Part shown: positions 1 to 9,572 of the stretch, piece by piece
Position numbering within the stretch: position 1 is the stretch's first letter
Layout of the letters: each line of letters begins with the position of its first letter
Source: Lysobacterales bacterium
GTDB taxonomy: Bacteria; Pseudomonadota; Gammaproteobacteria; Xanthomonadales; UBA2363
Direction: 5' to 3'
DNA length: 64,000 nt
NCBI GenBank assembly: GCA_019634735.1
Contig: JAHCAT010000001.1
Span: 186,001-250,000 of the forward strand
Notes under the pieces: model-generated
Told to the model about the DNA's origin: nothing
Seen by the model: the letters and a program-made list of their open reading frames with translations, nothing else
The model's database searches: none
Translations under genes and position numbers: made by a program

Positions 1-1
1 C

Positions 2-148
2 GGCATCGACCTGGCCGGCGAGCAGGGCGAGTACCACACGGTGGTCACCGGCGGCCCGGGCTTTCGGGCACCGTTGCACCTGGAGCCTGGAGCGCGGGTG
101 CTGCGCGACGGCTACTGGTTCCTCGACCTGGCGCTGGCCGCGCCGTGA
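2..148 (+). CDS. C-terminal end of a Dph6/MJ0570-type ATP-binding protein (partial)
   Basis: Only the last 48 codons lie in the window; the gene starts upstream. The visible segment contains GIDLAGEQGEYHT followed by GPGF. That pattern is typical of the C-terminal half of the PP-loop diphthine-ammonia ligase-like family (PF01902), where a GE-GE-HT motif follows the nucleotide-binding core. In bacteria the substrate is usually unknown, so diphthamide synthesis should not be assumed. The stop overlaps the GTG start of the next gene (GTGA), suggesting translational coupling. The family call rests on a short motif. Confidence 0.6.
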   Translation, partial: GIDLAGEQGEYHTVVTGGPGFRAPLHLEPGARVLRDGYWFLDLALAAP

Positions 149-993
149 GCGTGCGGATCCCGGCGCTGCGCCTGCTGGCGGCGGCGCTGGCGCTGGCCGG
201 CTTCGCCGCCAATTCGCTGCTGTGCCGTGCCGCCCTGGCCGGCACCGGCACCGATCCGGCCAGCTTCACCGCGCTGCGGCTGGCCAGCGGGGCGGTGGTG
301 CTGGGTCTGCTGGTCTTGCCACGGCAGGGCCAGCGGCTGGCCGGCAACTGGCGCGCGGCACTGTGGCTGTTCGCGTATGCCGCGCTGTTCTCCTGGGCCT
401 ATCTGGGCCTGACCGCGGCGACCGGTGCCTTGCTGCTGTTCGCGGCGGTGCAGGTGACCGTGGCCGGTACCGGCCTGCTGGCCGGCGAGCGGCCGGGTGT
501 GGCGGGTCTTGCCGGCCTGCTGCTGGCCATGGCAGGTGTGGTGGTGCTGCTGTTGCCAGGACTCGCAGCCCCGTCGCCGTTGGCGGCGGGCGCCATGCTG
601 GCGGCTGGCGTCGCCTGGGGCCTGTACACGCTGCGCGGTCGCGGCAGCCGCGCACCGCTGGCCGACACCGCTGGCAACTTCCTTCGCACGCTGCCGATGG
701 CCGTCGCGCTGCTGCTGATCGCCTGGCCCGGCCTGCGCATGGATGGGCAGGGCGCGCTGCTGGCGGTGCTGTCCGGCGCTTTGGCCTCCGGGATCGGCTA
801 TGCCCTGTGGTATGCGGCGCTGCCGTGGCTGCCAGCCGTGACCGCCGCCAGCCTGCAGCTGACGGTGCCGGTGCTGACCGCGGTGGCGGGTGCCGTGCTG
901 CTCGCCGAAGCGCTCACCCTGCGAGTTGCAGTCGCCGGCGCCATGGTGCTGGCCGGCATCGCGATGGTGCTCGTCCGGAGACGTCGCTGCTGA
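145..993 (+). CDS. EamA/DMT-superfamily transporter
   Basis: Predicted inner-membrane permease of 282 residues, almost entirely hydrophobic, with about ten membrane helices arranged as two EamA repeats of five. This is the usual size for drug/metabolite transporter (RhaT/YdcZ-like) exporters. The early segment with AANSLLCRAAL and the glycine/alanine-rich helices fit the family. It starts at GTG 145, overlapping the stop of the upstream gene by four bases, so the two are probably cotranscribed. The substrate cannot be told from sequence; family members export amino acids, nucleosides or metabolites. Confidence 0.85.
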   Translation: MSVRIPALRLLAAALALAGFAANSLLCRAALAGTGTDPASFTALRLASGAVVLGLLVLPRQGQRLAGNWRAALWLFAYAALFSWAYLGLTAATGALLLFAAVQVTVAGTGLLAGERPGVAGLAGLLLAMAGVVVLLLPGLAAPSPLAAGAMLAAGVAWGLYTLRGRGSRAPLADTAGNFLRTLPMAVALLLIAWPGLRMDGQGALLAVLSGALASGIGYALWYAALPWLPAVTAASLQLTVPVLTAVAGAVLLAEALTLRVAVAGAMVLAGIAMVLVRRRRC

Positions 994-1890
994 GGCGGAC
1001 AGGGGACGCGCGAAGCGATACGGGCCCGGGCTGTCCCCGGAGCCACGCCGCCGGCCGGCTAATCAGCGTCGTGTCTCAGCTCCGGATCGGGGACCAAGGG
1101 CCAGGACCCGGTGTTCGGTGAGCGCAGCGCGCTGTGCTCCTCTCTCCCCGTGGGAGAGGGGCCGGAGGGGAGGGCGGGGCGGGCCATGATCTGCATCGCT
1201 GCCGGCGCAGCGGCGTGCGCTGGCCGGGGCGGCCCTCTCCCCCGCCCCTCCCCCGCAGGCGGGGGAGGGGAGAAGTGCGGTGCCGCGGCCAGTCCGGGAC
1301 TCGGGACTCGGGACTCGGGACTCGGGACTCGGGACTCGGGACTCGGGACTCGGGACTCGGGACTCGGGAATCGGGAATCGGGAATCGGGAATCGGGAATC
1401 GGGAATCGGGGTGCGCGACTTGGAGCGCGCGCTGCTCCCCTCTCCCTCTGGGAGAGGGGCCGGGGGAGAGGGTCGGGGCTGGCCATGATCTGCATCGCTG
1501 CCGGCCCAGCGGCGTGCGCTGGCCGGGGCGGCCCTCTCCCCCGCCCCTCCCCCGCAGGCGGAGGAGGGGAGAAGTGCTGTGCCGTCGCACTGGCGATACG
1601 TCGCCTGGCAGTGGACTGAGGCACGATGCCAATCAGATCCTGGAGAGGGGAGAAGTGCGTTGCCGTCGCACCGGCGACGCGCCGCCTGGCAGTGGGCAGA
1701 GACTCTACGCCGATCAGGTCCGGCCGGACTGTTCACGTGGAGGCGAAGTGCGGCCGTCGTCGTCGAGTCGTGGTGCGGTCAGCGGACCGTTGCGCAGCAT
1801 CTGCGTGACACGGCGTCGTTCCGACCAACGGGAGCCGACTGCGCCACGGCGCAGAGAACGGCGGGCGCAGCAGGGGTCTCATGGAAGGCC
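994..1890. repeat. Gene-free repeat region with degenerate TIR elements and a heptamer array
   Basis: About 900 bases without a credible gene. A degenerate copy of the window's ~280-bp TIR element starts at 1059 (end sequence 1059-1079). Its internal hairpin blocks of C/G runs are at about 1140-1275 and again at 1430-1575. Degenerate right ends lie at 1616-1636 and 1697-1718. Between the two hairpin blocks is a heptanucleotide array (separate entry). Open frames here exist only because GC-rich repeats lack stops. Confidence 0.8.
1296..1407. repeat. Heptanucleotide minisatellite, 16 units
   Basis: Ten tandem units of GGGACTC (1296-1365) are followed without a break by six units of GGGAATC (1366-1407). 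The switch from one uniform variant to another suggests local expansion of a single-base variant. The array sits between conserved flanks (CCGCGGCCAGTCC and GGGGTGCGCGAC) that also bracket a shorter array at 13181-13229. The array is therefore a variable-number insert inside the larger interspersed element. Confidence 0.95.
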
Positions 1891-1894
1891 CGGG

Positions 1895-2323
1895 TCAGTC
1901 GTAGTCGACCACCAGCACGCGGCCGTCGAGGGCACTCACCTTCAGTTCGACCTTGCGGCCGTCGCCATCGTTGGCGTCGAGTTCCCAGATGGCATCGTCC
2001 AGATCCAGGTCGCGCACCTGCGTGTAGCCCTGCGATTCGACGGCGGTGCGCACCTGGTCGGCGCTCATCAGCGCGGTGCCGGCGCGGGCGTCCAGCACCT
2101 GGCCGGTGCCCGGATCGACGTGGACGTCGTACCAGCGGCCATCGGCGCCGCGGACCTTGGCTTCCCAGAGCCCGTCATCCTGTTCGATGTCGCGGATCTC
2201 GTTGTGGCCGGCCTGCTGCAGGGCGGCGCGGACACCGGCGGCGTCCTGGACCTGGGCGATGGCCAGTCCGCCGGCGCCAAGCGCGGCGACCAGGGCAAAG
2301 GCGAGGGAAGTGCGCTTGATCAT
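1895..2323 (-). CDS. Secreted PepSY-like domain protein
   Basis: Predicted periplasmic protein of 142 residues. The start at 2323 is chosen because AGGAG lies eight bases upstream and it begins a clean signal peptide (MIKRTSLAFALVAAL, cleavage near AIAQ). An in-frame upstream ATG would add 17 hydrophilic residues before it. The mature part contains two similar ~60-residue units (WEAKVRGADGRWYDVHVD and WELDANDGDGRKVELKV), the alternating pattern of PepSY/PepSY-like modules. Such domains are often protease inhibitors or bind ligands in the periplasm. It lies downstream of a secreted metallopeptidase on the same strand, so an inhibitor role is conceivable but unproven. Confidence 0.8.
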   Translation of the reverse strand: MIKRTSLAFALVAALGAGGLAIAQVQDAAGVRAALQQAGHNEIRDIEQDDGLWEAKVRGADGRWYDVHVDPGTGQVLDARAGTALMSADQVRTAVESQGYTQVRDLDLDDAIWELDANDGDGRKVELKVSALDGRVLVVDYD

Positions 2324-2756
2324 GGCGTGTCTCCTGGGATTGCGAGCGGATGCGTCATGTGGCGATTCGGGCATCCAATCCGGACACCAATGTCGCCAAC
2401 TATGCGCGGCGCGCCTGAGCGCAGCATGAGTGGCTCCCGTGGTCTAGACATGGCCTTCACGAAACCGCGCGCGGCCGCTTTGGTCGGGCGCCATGCGCTT
2501 GCGACTGTGGGCTGTGTCGGCGCTTGCCTCGAGCGATCGCCGCGGCGGCGGCCGATCGCCGCGCCGTGGCGGTGGGTCAGATCTACGCCGTGTCCGCCTG
2601 CGCCGTCACCCTCCACCACCGCGCCGCCTGTGCCACGGGAGACCTCGACGACCTCCCTGCTGGCCTCGCGGGATATCCGGACGGGCGACCGCAGGCGCCT
2701 GCGGCCACCGAAGACTGCAGCGTCCCTACCAGGGCCGATGGGCGATGCGGATACGA
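2324..2756. other. Intergenic region with no gene seen
   Basis: No frame here has a ribosome-binding site plus protein-like composition. A perfect 16-bp palindrome (CCGCAGGCGCCTGCGG, 2689-2704) lies just beyond the stop of the metallopeptidase gene and may form a transcript-end hairpin, although no T-run follows it. Nothing else was recognised. Confidence 0.5.
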
Positions 2757-4982
2757 TCAGCCGTCCTGCAGTCCCGGCGGATCCGCGTCGGTGAAGTCCT
2801 CGACCACGCCGCGGTTGTCGTTGGCCATTCGCGGCGGCGAGACGGCGCCGGCGCCCAGGCCGCGCTGCGCGAAGCCGGCGCGGCAGCGCCGGTAGTCGTC
2901 CTCGCCACCGGTGCGCACCGCCACCAGGATGGCATTGCGCGCCTCGGTCCAGGTCGCATCCACCGGGAACAGCTTCAGGCCGGCGACCAGGCTGGCCAGG
3001 AACCGCCGGTGCGCGGCATCGAACCCGCGCGCCGGCGTGGCGGCCAGGATGTTGCGGGCGCATTGCCACAGCGCCGAGGCCCAGATCTCGCCTGCGGTAT
3101 GGATCTCGTGCTGGGTCAGCGAGCGCAGCTTCCAGTCGAAGATCGGCAGGCCCGCCGGCAAGGGGTTGTCGGCGCTGATGTGGCGGAAGGTCAGTGGATT
3201 GATCGCCATGCTCGCCGAGTACGGCAACCTGCGGATGCCATGCCAGTGGGCGTGGTCGGGATAGCCGGGCGATCCGGCCGGCGGATAGGGGTCGGCCGGA
3301 AAATCGTACTCGCGGTTCCAGTAGGCGCCGACCGGGTAGGCGCCATGGAAGTCGCCGGTGCCCGGCGCAGCGTGCCGCTGGTTGGCCTGCACGCCGACGA
3401 ACATGCCGATGAAGTCGGCGGTGCCCTCATTGAGGGCACCCTGCTGGCCCTGGTAGCGCATCGTCGTCAGCCGCGCGAACATCGTGTGCGCCCACTCGTG
3501 GGCGAGCACGCCCAGGTCGAAGCCGCTGACGTCGCGGTTGCCCAGGCTGAAGGTGTTCAGGCCGAGGCTGATCGCCGGGCTGGTCCCGTCCCCCGGCACG
3601 AAGGCGAAGGTGTTCGGGAAGCCGGCATGCACCAGCAGGCGGTCGCCCGCCAGCCCGCCGCGCCCGAAGTTGTCGTGCTGCATGTTGCCCGCCGCCTCAT
3701 CGAAGCCGGCGTCGTAGAAGAGGTCGTGCAGCCAGTTGGCGGCATAGAACGACTGCACGATCTTGGCGCGCAGCTGCGGCGATCCGGCGGGCACCGGCGT
3801 GGCCGTTGCGCCCGGAACCTGGAAATAGTCCTGCGGCGCCGCGCCGACGTCGTAGTGGTAGTCGAACGCGCCGCGGCCCGCCAGTGGTGCGCGAAAATCG
3901 CCGTTGCCGGCATTGAACGCCGGACCCCAGCTCGCGAACAGGTCCGGGTGGAAGCGACCGGCTTCCACCCGCAGGCCATGGAAGAAGGCATCGACGTTGT
4001 TGCCGACCGTGCTGCTGGCATTGGCCGGCAGCCACGGGTCGCCATCGCCCTGGCGGGCGTGGCGCAGGTAGACCAGGGTGCTGGGCGCCGGCTGCGCGGG
4101 CAGCCAGGGAGAGCGCTGGCCCTCCGGGTGCGGACTGGTACGGCCGTAGGGATCGGTGTAGGGGACGCCGCGGCGATCGGCCATCACGCGGTAGCCGAAT
4201 TCGGCCTCGGGGCAGGCCGGCGGGCAGGACTGGCCACGCCCCTGCGGGCGAACGTCGTGCAGCAGGCTCTGCCGGCGCAGCAGCCGGCCGTCGTCGGCAG
4301 CCAGCCACAGCGACAACGCGACCAGGCTGCCGCGTGCGCTGTCATGGCCGACCAGTTCCACCTGCCAGGCAGGCACCAGCCCGTTCTCCGTCGCATACCA
4401 CCAGGGCCGCGCGCGGGCAGGCTGCTGCGCAGTGAAGCCGGCGGAGGGGGTCAGTTCGATACGGTGCCAGGGCCCCTGTTCTGCCAGCTTGCGCAGCGGC
4501 TGGGTGGGCGACCCGGTTCCGCCGGTGGCGGCCGTCAAGGCGGCTGCGACGGCGCCCTGCGCATCGAGCACGAACGCCTGACCTGACGAGGGTGCCGCGC
4601 TCAGATCGGCCAGCACCACGGTGGCCGCACGGGTCGCGCCGTTGCCATCGAGCAACTCGGCGACACCGGCACCGAACACCGGCACGCCTTCGTGCCATTG
4701 CCGCCAATGCCGCACCGGCAGGGCGGACGCGCCGGACAGCGCTTCCGGACGGTCCGCCCGCAGGGTCGCGAGGAGCGCGACCGGCAGGCCGGTGGTGACC
4801 GGCTCAGAGACGCGCTTCGGGACCGACGGTGTCGGCAGCCAGGAGATGCCGCGCGTCAGTGCCGGACCGTCCGCGTGCCCGCCGGCCGCATCGTCCTGGC
4901 TGGCAAGGCAGGTTGCCAGCGGCGCCAGGGCCAGCGTGGCCAGTGCCGTCATGCGCACGCCGGCGCAGTGCGTCCGTGTCAT
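2757..4982 (-). CDS. Secreted M36-like (fungalysin) zinc metallopeptidase
   Basis: Predicted exported protease of 741 residues. The start at 4982 follows GGAG at good spacing; an in-frame ATG 12 bases upstream is the alternative. The N-terminal 25-30 residues form a signal peptide (ALATLALAPLATCLAS). The zinc site is clear: HEWAH at about residues 495-499, with the third ligand in NEGTADF some 20 residues later. That spacing is typical of gluzincins of the M36 type. The region before it (about residues 60-300) resembles the FTP/PepSY-like propeptide of such enzymes. It probably degrades extracellular protein. The PepSY protein downstream may belong to the same unit. Confidence 0.82.
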   Translation of the reverse strand: MTRTHCAGVRMTALATLALAPLATCLASQDDAAGGHADGPALTRGISWLPTPSVPKRVSEPVTTGLPVALLATLRADRPEALSGASALPVRHWRQWHEGVPVFGAGVAELLDGNGATRAATVVLADLSAAPSSGQAFVLDAQGAVAAALTAATGGTGSPTQPLRKLAEQGPWHRIELTPSAGFTAQQPARARPWWYATENGLVPAWQVELVGHDSARGSLVALSLWLAADDGRLLRRQSLLHDVRPQGRGQSCPPACPEAEFGYRVMADRRGVPYTDPYGRTSPHPEGQRSPWLPAQPAPSTLVYLRHARQGDGDPWLPANASSTVGNNVDAFFHGLRVEAGRFHPDLFASWGPAFNAGNGDFRAPLAGRGAFDYHYDVGAAPQDYFQVPGATATPVPAGSPQLRAKIVQSFYAANWLHDLFYDAGFDEAAGNMQHDNFGRGGLAGDRLLVHAGFPNTFAFVPGDGTSPAISLGLNTFSLGNRDVSGFDLGVLAHEWAHTMFARLTTMRYQGQQGALNEGTADFIGMFVGVQANQRHAAPGTGDFHGAYPVGAYWNREYDFPADPYPPAGSPGYPDHAHWHGIRRLPYSASMAINPLTFRHISADNPLPAGLPIFDWKLRSLTQHEIHTAGEIWASALWQCARNILAATPARGFDAAHRRFLASLVAGLKLFPVDATWTEARNAILVAVRTGGEDDYRRCRAGFAQRGLGAGAVSPPRMANDNRGVVEDFTDADPPGLQDG

Positions 4983-5084
4983 CGCGAGCTCCATCGTGGG
5001 TCAGTCGCGAAGATAGGACGAATTGATTCGTAGTGCCAGCGGCCCGACGGCGGTCGCTGCGCGACCGCACTGCCAGCGGGCAGG

Positions 5085-6362
5085 CTAAAGCGTGCTGGCG
5101 AAGAAGCGCAGGCCGTCGCCGCCCACCAGGGGCATCGCGACGCCCGCCTCGATCTCGATGTCGACGAACCATGTGATGCGCGCGCGCAGGCCCAGGCCGA
5201 CGCTGGCGTAAGCGCTGCGCTGGGGCTCGCCGAACACGTTGCGTCGCGCGCCCGCGACCTCGACGTTGGCCAGCATGCGCAGCCAGTCCCAACCCAGCGG
5301 GCGAAGATACTCGCCCGACACGTACCAGTAGCTGTCGCCGCGGATGGTGTCGCGATCGTAGCCGCGCATGCGCGAGGAGCCGCCCAGTTCGAAGGCGTTG
5401 CGGCTGCGCGGCCCGCCGCTCAGCACGCCGCCGGCGGCGATGAAATGCACGGTCTGGTGGTCGCGGCTGCCGATCGCGCGGTAGTCGCGCCAGGTCGCCT
5501 CGAGGCGCTCGTAGCCGTAGTCCGAGCCCAGCCAGCCGTCGCCGGCGTACTCGGCGCGGGCGACCAGGCTCTTGCCGGTCTGGCTGTACAGGTTGAAATG
5601 GAAGTCCTGGTATTCGGCGGTGGCGACCAGGGCGGTCGCGTGGCCATCGGGCGGCGGCGCGAACTGCCCCTGGGTTTCCTGGTGCTGCCAGAACACGCCG
5701 CCGCCCAGGATCCAGCCGCGCCTCGGCCGGGTATCGCGCAGGTCGTAGGAGGCCAATGCCTGGAACTGGTGGAAGTTCTCGTCGAAGGCGCGACCCTGGC
5801 GGTCGAGGGTGACCTGTTCGGTGCGATTGACGAAAAGGCCGACCGACCATGGCGTGTCGCCGATGTACGGGGCGGTATAGGAGACCCGCGCCGAACGCTC
5901 GCGGTCGCGGTCGGCTTCGGAACGGATCTCGCCCTGCTCGACGTAGGCCACCATGCGGTGGTTCAGGCCCCACAGGTTGGACCAGCGCAACTGCGCGCCA
6001 TAGCTGTAGTCGCCGTCGGAATTGCCGTCCAGGCGCGGGATCGGAAGCAGGTAGCGCTTCTCGCGCACCGCCACCACCAGCAGCACCTGGTCGCCCTCGA
6101 CCACTTCCTCGACCACCACGCGCCGGAACAGCCCGAGGTCCTGGATCGCCTGGCGGGTATCGGCCAGTCCCTGCGGGGTGGCGACGTCGCCGACGCCCAG
6201 CGCAAGCTCACGGCGGATCACCCGTTCGTCGGTGATCGCGTTGCCGGCGATGCGGATGGCGGTGATGCGCCGTTCCGGTTCGTTCGTGCCTTCCTGGGCG
6301 GTCGCCGGCAGGGCCAGGCCAAGGGCGATCAGTTGAACCAGCAGTCGTGTGCGCATGGCCAT
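5085..6362 (-). CDS. Omp85/BamA-TamA family outer-membrane protein with one POTRA domain
   Basis: About 425 residues. It has a signal peptide (LLVQLIALGLALPATAQ), one POTRA-like unit (roughly residues 25-100, ITAIRIAGNAIT... to VAVREKR) and a C-terminal 16-strand-type barrel ending in FFASTL with terminal aromatic residues. The RMRGYDRDTIRGD segment matches the conserved VRGF/Y motif of the barrel that projects into the lumen. It is much shorter than BamA (five POTRAs) or TamA (three), so it is a minimal Omp85 protein, perhaps for surface lipoprotein or protein export. Start codon uncertain (6362 or 6356). Confidence 0.78.
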   Translation of the reverse strand: MAMRTRLLVQLIALGLALPATAQEGTNEPERRITAIRIAGNAITDERVIRRELALGVGDVATPQGLADTRQAIQDLGLFRRVVVEEVVEGDQVLLVVAVREKRYLLPIPRLDGNSDGDYSYGAQLRWSNLWGLNHRMVAYVEQGEIRSEADRDRERSARVSYTAPYIGDTPWSVGLFVNRTEQVTLDRQGRAFDENFHQFQALASYDLRDTRPRRGWILGGGVFWQHQETQGQFAPPPDGHATALVATAEYQDFHFNLYSQTGKSLVARAEYAGDGWLGSDYGYERLEATWRDYRAIGSRDHQTVHFIAAGGVLSGGPRSRNAFELGGSSRMRGYDRDTIRGDSYWYVSGEYLRPLGWDWLRMLANVEVAGARRNVFGEPQRSAYASVGLGLRARITWFVDIEIEAGVAMPLVGGDGLRFFASTL

Positions 6363-6625
6363 CAGACTCGCTGGAATCGGCGCGGCTGGCAAGACCTCTC
6401 GAACAGCCCCCGGGACTTTCCTTCAGGTTTGTCCTCGCGCTGCGGGCGGCGGCGGTCGGAACGCCGCCTGTGACCTGCATTCCAAGCGGGCGTGAAGGAG
6501 GCGTGCAGGCGCGGGGAGGAGGCGCCGCTGCCAGTGCGCGGGACACAGGCATGCGGGAGCGGATCGCGCTGCCCTCGCCGGGATCCCGGGTCGGGCCACG
6601 GTCCGGCCGCCACGCCGGAGCGCGC

Positions 6626-7309
6626 TCAGCCGGGAAGTTCGACGGCGTCGAAGTCCGGCCAGGCAGGATGGCCGTTGCGGTCGGCGACGGGGCCGCCGCG
6701 CTCCAGCAGGCCGGTATGCAGGCCGGCCTCGCGGGCGGCGTCCAGCTCCTCCACCACGTCGGACAGGAACAGCACTTCGTCACCGTTCCGGCCGATCTCT
6801 TCCAGGATGGCCGCATACGAGGCCGCCTCGCGCTTGCCACCGACGGTGGTGTCGAAGTGCCCGTCGAACAGGCCGGACAGGTCGCCGGCCTCGCTGTGCC
6901 CGAAGAACAGCCGCTGCGCCTTCACGGACCCGGAGGAGTAGACGTACAGGTCCAGCCCGTCCGCCTTCCAGGCCGCCAGCCGGGCCGGCACCTCGGGATA
7001 GACATGCGCGCGGAACTCGGCGCCCGCGTACCCGGCATCCCAGATCATCCCCTGCAGCGCCTTCAGCGCAGTGTGCTTGCGGTCGATGTCGATCCAGTGC
7101 AGCAGGGTGTCGAGGACCTCGGGGGCATCGGGCCCGGTACCGATCTCGTCGGCCACGTCCTGCAGCCAGCGCCGGACCTCGGGGTCGTCGCGGTGGCGTG
7201 CGACGAAGCCGGGCAGGGCGCTGCGCGCGTAGGGGAACAGGACGTCGTGCACGAACGAGATCGAGCTGGTGGTGCCCTCGATGTCGGTGATGATGGCGCG
7301 CAGGGCCAT
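6626..7309 (-). CDS. mtnC: Acireductone synthase (enolase-phosphatase E1)
   Basis: Bifunctional HAD-family enzyme of the methionine salvage pathway. It converts 2,3-diketo-5-methylthiopentyl-1-phosphate through an enol intermediate to acireductone, releasing phosphate. The 227 residues begin with the HAD nucleophile motif in its E1 variant (DIEGTT, residues 9-14) followed by [14 protein letters not shown], a family hallmark. Motif II is YSSGSVKAQ and the terminal acidic motif lies in [11 protein letters not shown]. It is last in a mtnB-mtnD-mtnC operon with gaps or overlaps of a few bases, so the three act in sequence in the cytoplasm. Confidence 0.97.
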   Translation of the reverse strand: MALRAIITDIEGTTSSISFVHDVLFPYARSALPGFVARHRDDPEVRRWLQDVADEIGTGPDAPEVLDTLLHWIDIDRKHTALKALQGMIWDAGYAGAEFRAHVYPEVPARLAAWKADGLDLYVYSSGSVKAQRLFFGHSEAGDLSGLFDGHFDTTVGGKREAASYAAILEEIGRNGDEVLFLSDVVEELDAAREAGLHTGLLERGGPVADRNGHPAWPDFDAVELPG

Positions 7310-7310
7310 G

Positions 7311-7868
7311 TCAGCCGGCCTGCCCGGGTTCGTAGCGCGGGTACTTCGCGGCGATGTCGGCGCCGGTGAAGTTGGCGACCCAGCCGGCCGGGTTGGTGAA
7401 CAGGCGGATCGCCACGAAATGCGGCGCCGGGCCCATGTCGAACCAGTGCCGGGTGCCGTCGGGCACGCCGATCAGGTCGCCCGCCTCGCAGCGCACCTCG
7501 TAGACGCGCTCGCCGACGTGCAGGGTGAACAGGCCCGAGCCGGCCACGAAGAAGCGCACCTCGTCCTCGCTGTGGGTGTGTTCGTCCAGGAACTTGCGGC
7601 GCAGCGCCTCGCGCTCGGGATGGTCGGGCGACAGGCTGATCACGTCGACCGCCTGGTAGCCGCCCTCCGCCTTGAGCCGCTCGATGTCGGCAGCGTAGGC
7701 GGCCAGCACCTTGTCGGGCGCGTCGCCCGGCTGCACCGGCTGGCCGGCCTGCCACTGCTCGAAGCGCACGCCGATGCCGGCCAGGGCGCGGGCGATGCCG
7801 GCGTGGTCGTCGATCACCTCGACCGGGGTGGCGGGATCGGCCTCGGTGAAGATGCGCAGGCGGCTCAT
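7311..7868 (-). CDS. mtnD: Acireductone dioxygenase
   Basis: Cupin-type metalloenzyme (185 residues) that oxidises acireductone to the 2-keto acid precursor of methionine plus formate with Fe2+, or takes the off-pathway CO-producing route with Ni2+. The metal ligands are visible as H97, H99 and E103 in [12 protein letters not shown], with H141 in GTRHWFDMG. These are nearly the same positions as in the Klebsiella enzyme. It overlaps mtnB by four bases and ends one base before mtnC, indicating a tightly coupled operon. The final transamination step is not in view. Confidence 0.97.
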   Translation of the reverse strand: MSRLRIFTEADPATPVEVIDDHAGIARALAGIGVRFEQWQAGQPVQPGDAPDKVLAAYAADIERLKAEGGYQAVDVISLSPDHPEREALRRKFLDEHTHSEDEVRFFVAGSGLFTLHVGERVYEVRCEAGDLIGVPDGTRHWFDMGPAPHFVAIRLFTNPAGWVANFTGADIAAKYPRYEPGQAG

Positions 7869-8497
7869 GTCCGCAGTCTCCTCAGGTCCAGTTCGCAGTC
7901 CAGCAGGAATTCGAAGGCCTCGACGTGGCGCATCGCCTCGGCGCAGTCGGCGCCCCAGGCGTACAGGCCGTGGCCCTCGATCAGATAGCCCCAGGCCGGG
8001 CCGCCGCCGTCCAGCCAGGCCTCGACGCGTTCGACCAGGTCGGGCATGTGCTGGGTGTTGGCGAACACCGGCAGGTCGATGGCCAGCTCGTGGCTGGCGT
8101 TGCCGGCCAGGGCCTTGAGCATCTCGTAGCCGGCCAGGCGCACGCCGCCCTGGTCGGCCAGCAGCCGCGAGGCGACCGTCTGCACCTTCGAGTGCGTATG
8201 CAACACGCAGCCGATCGCCGGATCGCGCCGGTACAGGTGGGTATGCAGCAGGGTCTCCGCCGACGAGCGCCGGGCGCTGCCCACCGCATGGCCATCGAGG
8301 TCGACGGCCATGAAATCGTCGCGGCCCAGGGCGCCCTTGTCGCGGCCCGACACGGTGATCGCCGCATGGCCTTGGTCCAGGCGCAGCGAGAAGTTGCTGC
8401 TGGTCGCGGGTGTCCAGCCTCGCCCCGACAGCCAGCGACCGGCCGCGGCCAGGGTATCGGCGGCGGCGTCCAGTCGGGCGGGGTCGAAACTCGGCAT
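7865..8497 (-). CDS. mtnB: Methylthioribulose-1-phosphate dehydratase
   Basis: Class II aldolase/adducin-fold zinc enzyme (210 residues) that dehydrates methylthioribulose-1-phosphate to the diketone used by MtnC. The zinc-binding HTHS segment (about residues 100-103), the substrate-phosphate region GRDKGAL and the late His in EGHGLYAWG fit the family. It is the first gene of the mtnBDC operon. mtnA and the phosphorylase mtnP are not in the window. Upstream, on the same strand, lies tRNA-Arg, which may limit the promoter to the short gap at 8498-8523. Confidence 0.95.
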   Translation of the reverse strand: MPSFDPARLDAAADTLAAAGRWLSGRGWTPATSSNFSLRLDQGHAAITVSGRDKGALGRDDFMAVDLDGHAVGSARRSSAETLLHTHLYRRDPAIGCVLHTHSKVQTVASRLLADQGGVRLAGYEMLKALAGNASHELAIDLPVFANTQHMPDLVERVEAWLDGGGPAWGYLIEGHGLYAWGADCAEAMRHVEAFEFLLDCELDLRRLRT

Positions 8498-8523
8498 CGA
8501 GGCGGCGTCCGGGAGGTGAGCGA

Positions 8524-8600
8524 TGGCGACCCCGGCAGGATTCGAACCTGCGACCTTCCCCTTAGGAGGGGGACGCTCTATCCAGCTGAGCTACGGGGCC
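8524..8600 (-). tRNA. tRNA-Arg (CCU anticodon)
   Basis: A complete cloverleaf reads on the minus strand from 8600 to 8524. The acceptor stem GGCCCCG pairs with CGGGGTC (one G-T), followed by a D-arm with AGCTCAGCTGGATAGAG. A five-pair anticodon stem closes the loop CTCCTAA, giving anticodon CCT. The T-arm holds GGTTCGAATCC. The CCA end is encoded. It reads the rare AGG codon. Confidence 0.95.
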
Positions 8601-8788
8601 GGGAGCGCGGATTCTCGCACAGCCGGCCGTTCGGCCGACGTCCTCGCCGGCGCAGGTCGCGCGCCCGACCGGGCGCGACGCCTGCCCTGGCGCGGATGTC
8701 GCCATGCGGCCACCGGGCCGTCCTCCGCGTCGCCCGGTGCGGACTGGTATGAAAGCGACCTACCATGTGCGGGACGGGAGGGGCATCG

Positions 8789-9394
8789 ATGGCCGAGGGC
8801 GCGCGCTGCTGGTGGTGCGGGGACGACCCGCTGTACGTGGACTACCACGACAACGAATGGGGCAGGCCGCAGGGCGACGACGTGCGCCTGTTCGAGAAGC
8901 TGTGCCTGGAGGGCTTCCAGGCCGGCCTGAGCTGGATCACCATCCTGCGCAAGCGCGAGAACTTCCGGCGCGCCTTCGAGGGCTTTCGGCCGGAACGGGT
9001 GGCCCGTTACGGGGAGCCCGAAATCCAGCGCCTGCTGGCCGACGCCGGCATCGTCCGCCACCGCGGCAAGATCGAGGCGGCGATCGGCAACGCCCGGCGC
9101 ACCCTGGAGGTGATCGACCGACACGGCTCGCTGGCCGCCTTCCTGTGGCGCTTCGAGCCCGACCCGGCAACCCGGCCGCCACGGATCGACCGCAGCACGG
9201 TCGCGACCCTGGTCACCAGCCTGGAGTCCCAGGCGATGTCGAAGGCCTTGCGCAAGGAAGGCTTCCGCTTCGTCGGACCGACCACGATGTACGCGATGAT
9301 GCAGTCGGTGGGCATGGTCAACGATCACCTCGAGGATTGCCCGGGCAGGGCCCCGGCGCTGGCGGCGCGCGCGGCCTTCGTGGTGCCGCGCTGA
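8789..9394 (+). CDS. tag: DNA-3-methyladenine glycosylase I
   Basis: Base-excision repair glycosylase that removes 3-methyladenine. The 201 residues are counted from ATG 8789, which has GGGAGGGG ahead of it; an in-frame ATG at 8765 has no such site. The N-terminal RCWWCGDDPLYVDYHDNEWG and the downstream LCLEGFQAGLSWITIL are the family's signature. The zinc-site Cys and His near the N-terminus and in NDHLEDC near the C-terminus are present. The length is near the E. coli protein (about 187 residues). It stands alone on the plus strand beside a tRNA. Confidence 0.95.
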   Translation: MAEGARCWWCGDDPLYVDYHDNEWGRPQGDDVRLFEKLCLEGFQAGLSWITILRKRENFRRAFEGFRPERVARYGEPEIQRLLADAGIVRHRGKIEAAIGNARRTLEVIDRHGSLAAFLWRFEPDPATRPPRIDRSTVATLVTSLESQAMSKALRKEGFRFVGPTTMYAMMQSVGMVNDHLEDCPGRAPALAARAAFVVPR

Positions 9395-9572
9395 CCTGGG
9401 CTGTCGTGCATAGCGCACGGCGCGCATCTTCCCGCCGGGCAGGCTGCGCCCAGGCAAGGGAACGGACACGCCCCCAGGAGGCCAGGTTGCGCCAGCGATC
9501 CACGGTTGGCACGAAAACTGCTGGACCCACGGGGTCCGGGCCATCCAGGCCCTTTGCCCGAAGGAGTTCCCC

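Noticed and set aside
1059..1718. Intact single copy of the TIR element
   Set aside because: Ends are degenerate and the hairpin modules are duplicated around a heptamer array. It is a rearranged compound copy, so only the 33.8-kb copy is called complete.
2689..2704. Intrinsic terminator at a perfect 16-bp palindrome
   Set aside because: There is no loop spacing or T-run on either strand, so it is only noted within the intergenic entry.
8523..8930. Plus-strand ORF starting in the tRNA-Arg gene
   Set aside because: It overlaps the tRNA and the tag gene in another frame. It is a composition artefact.
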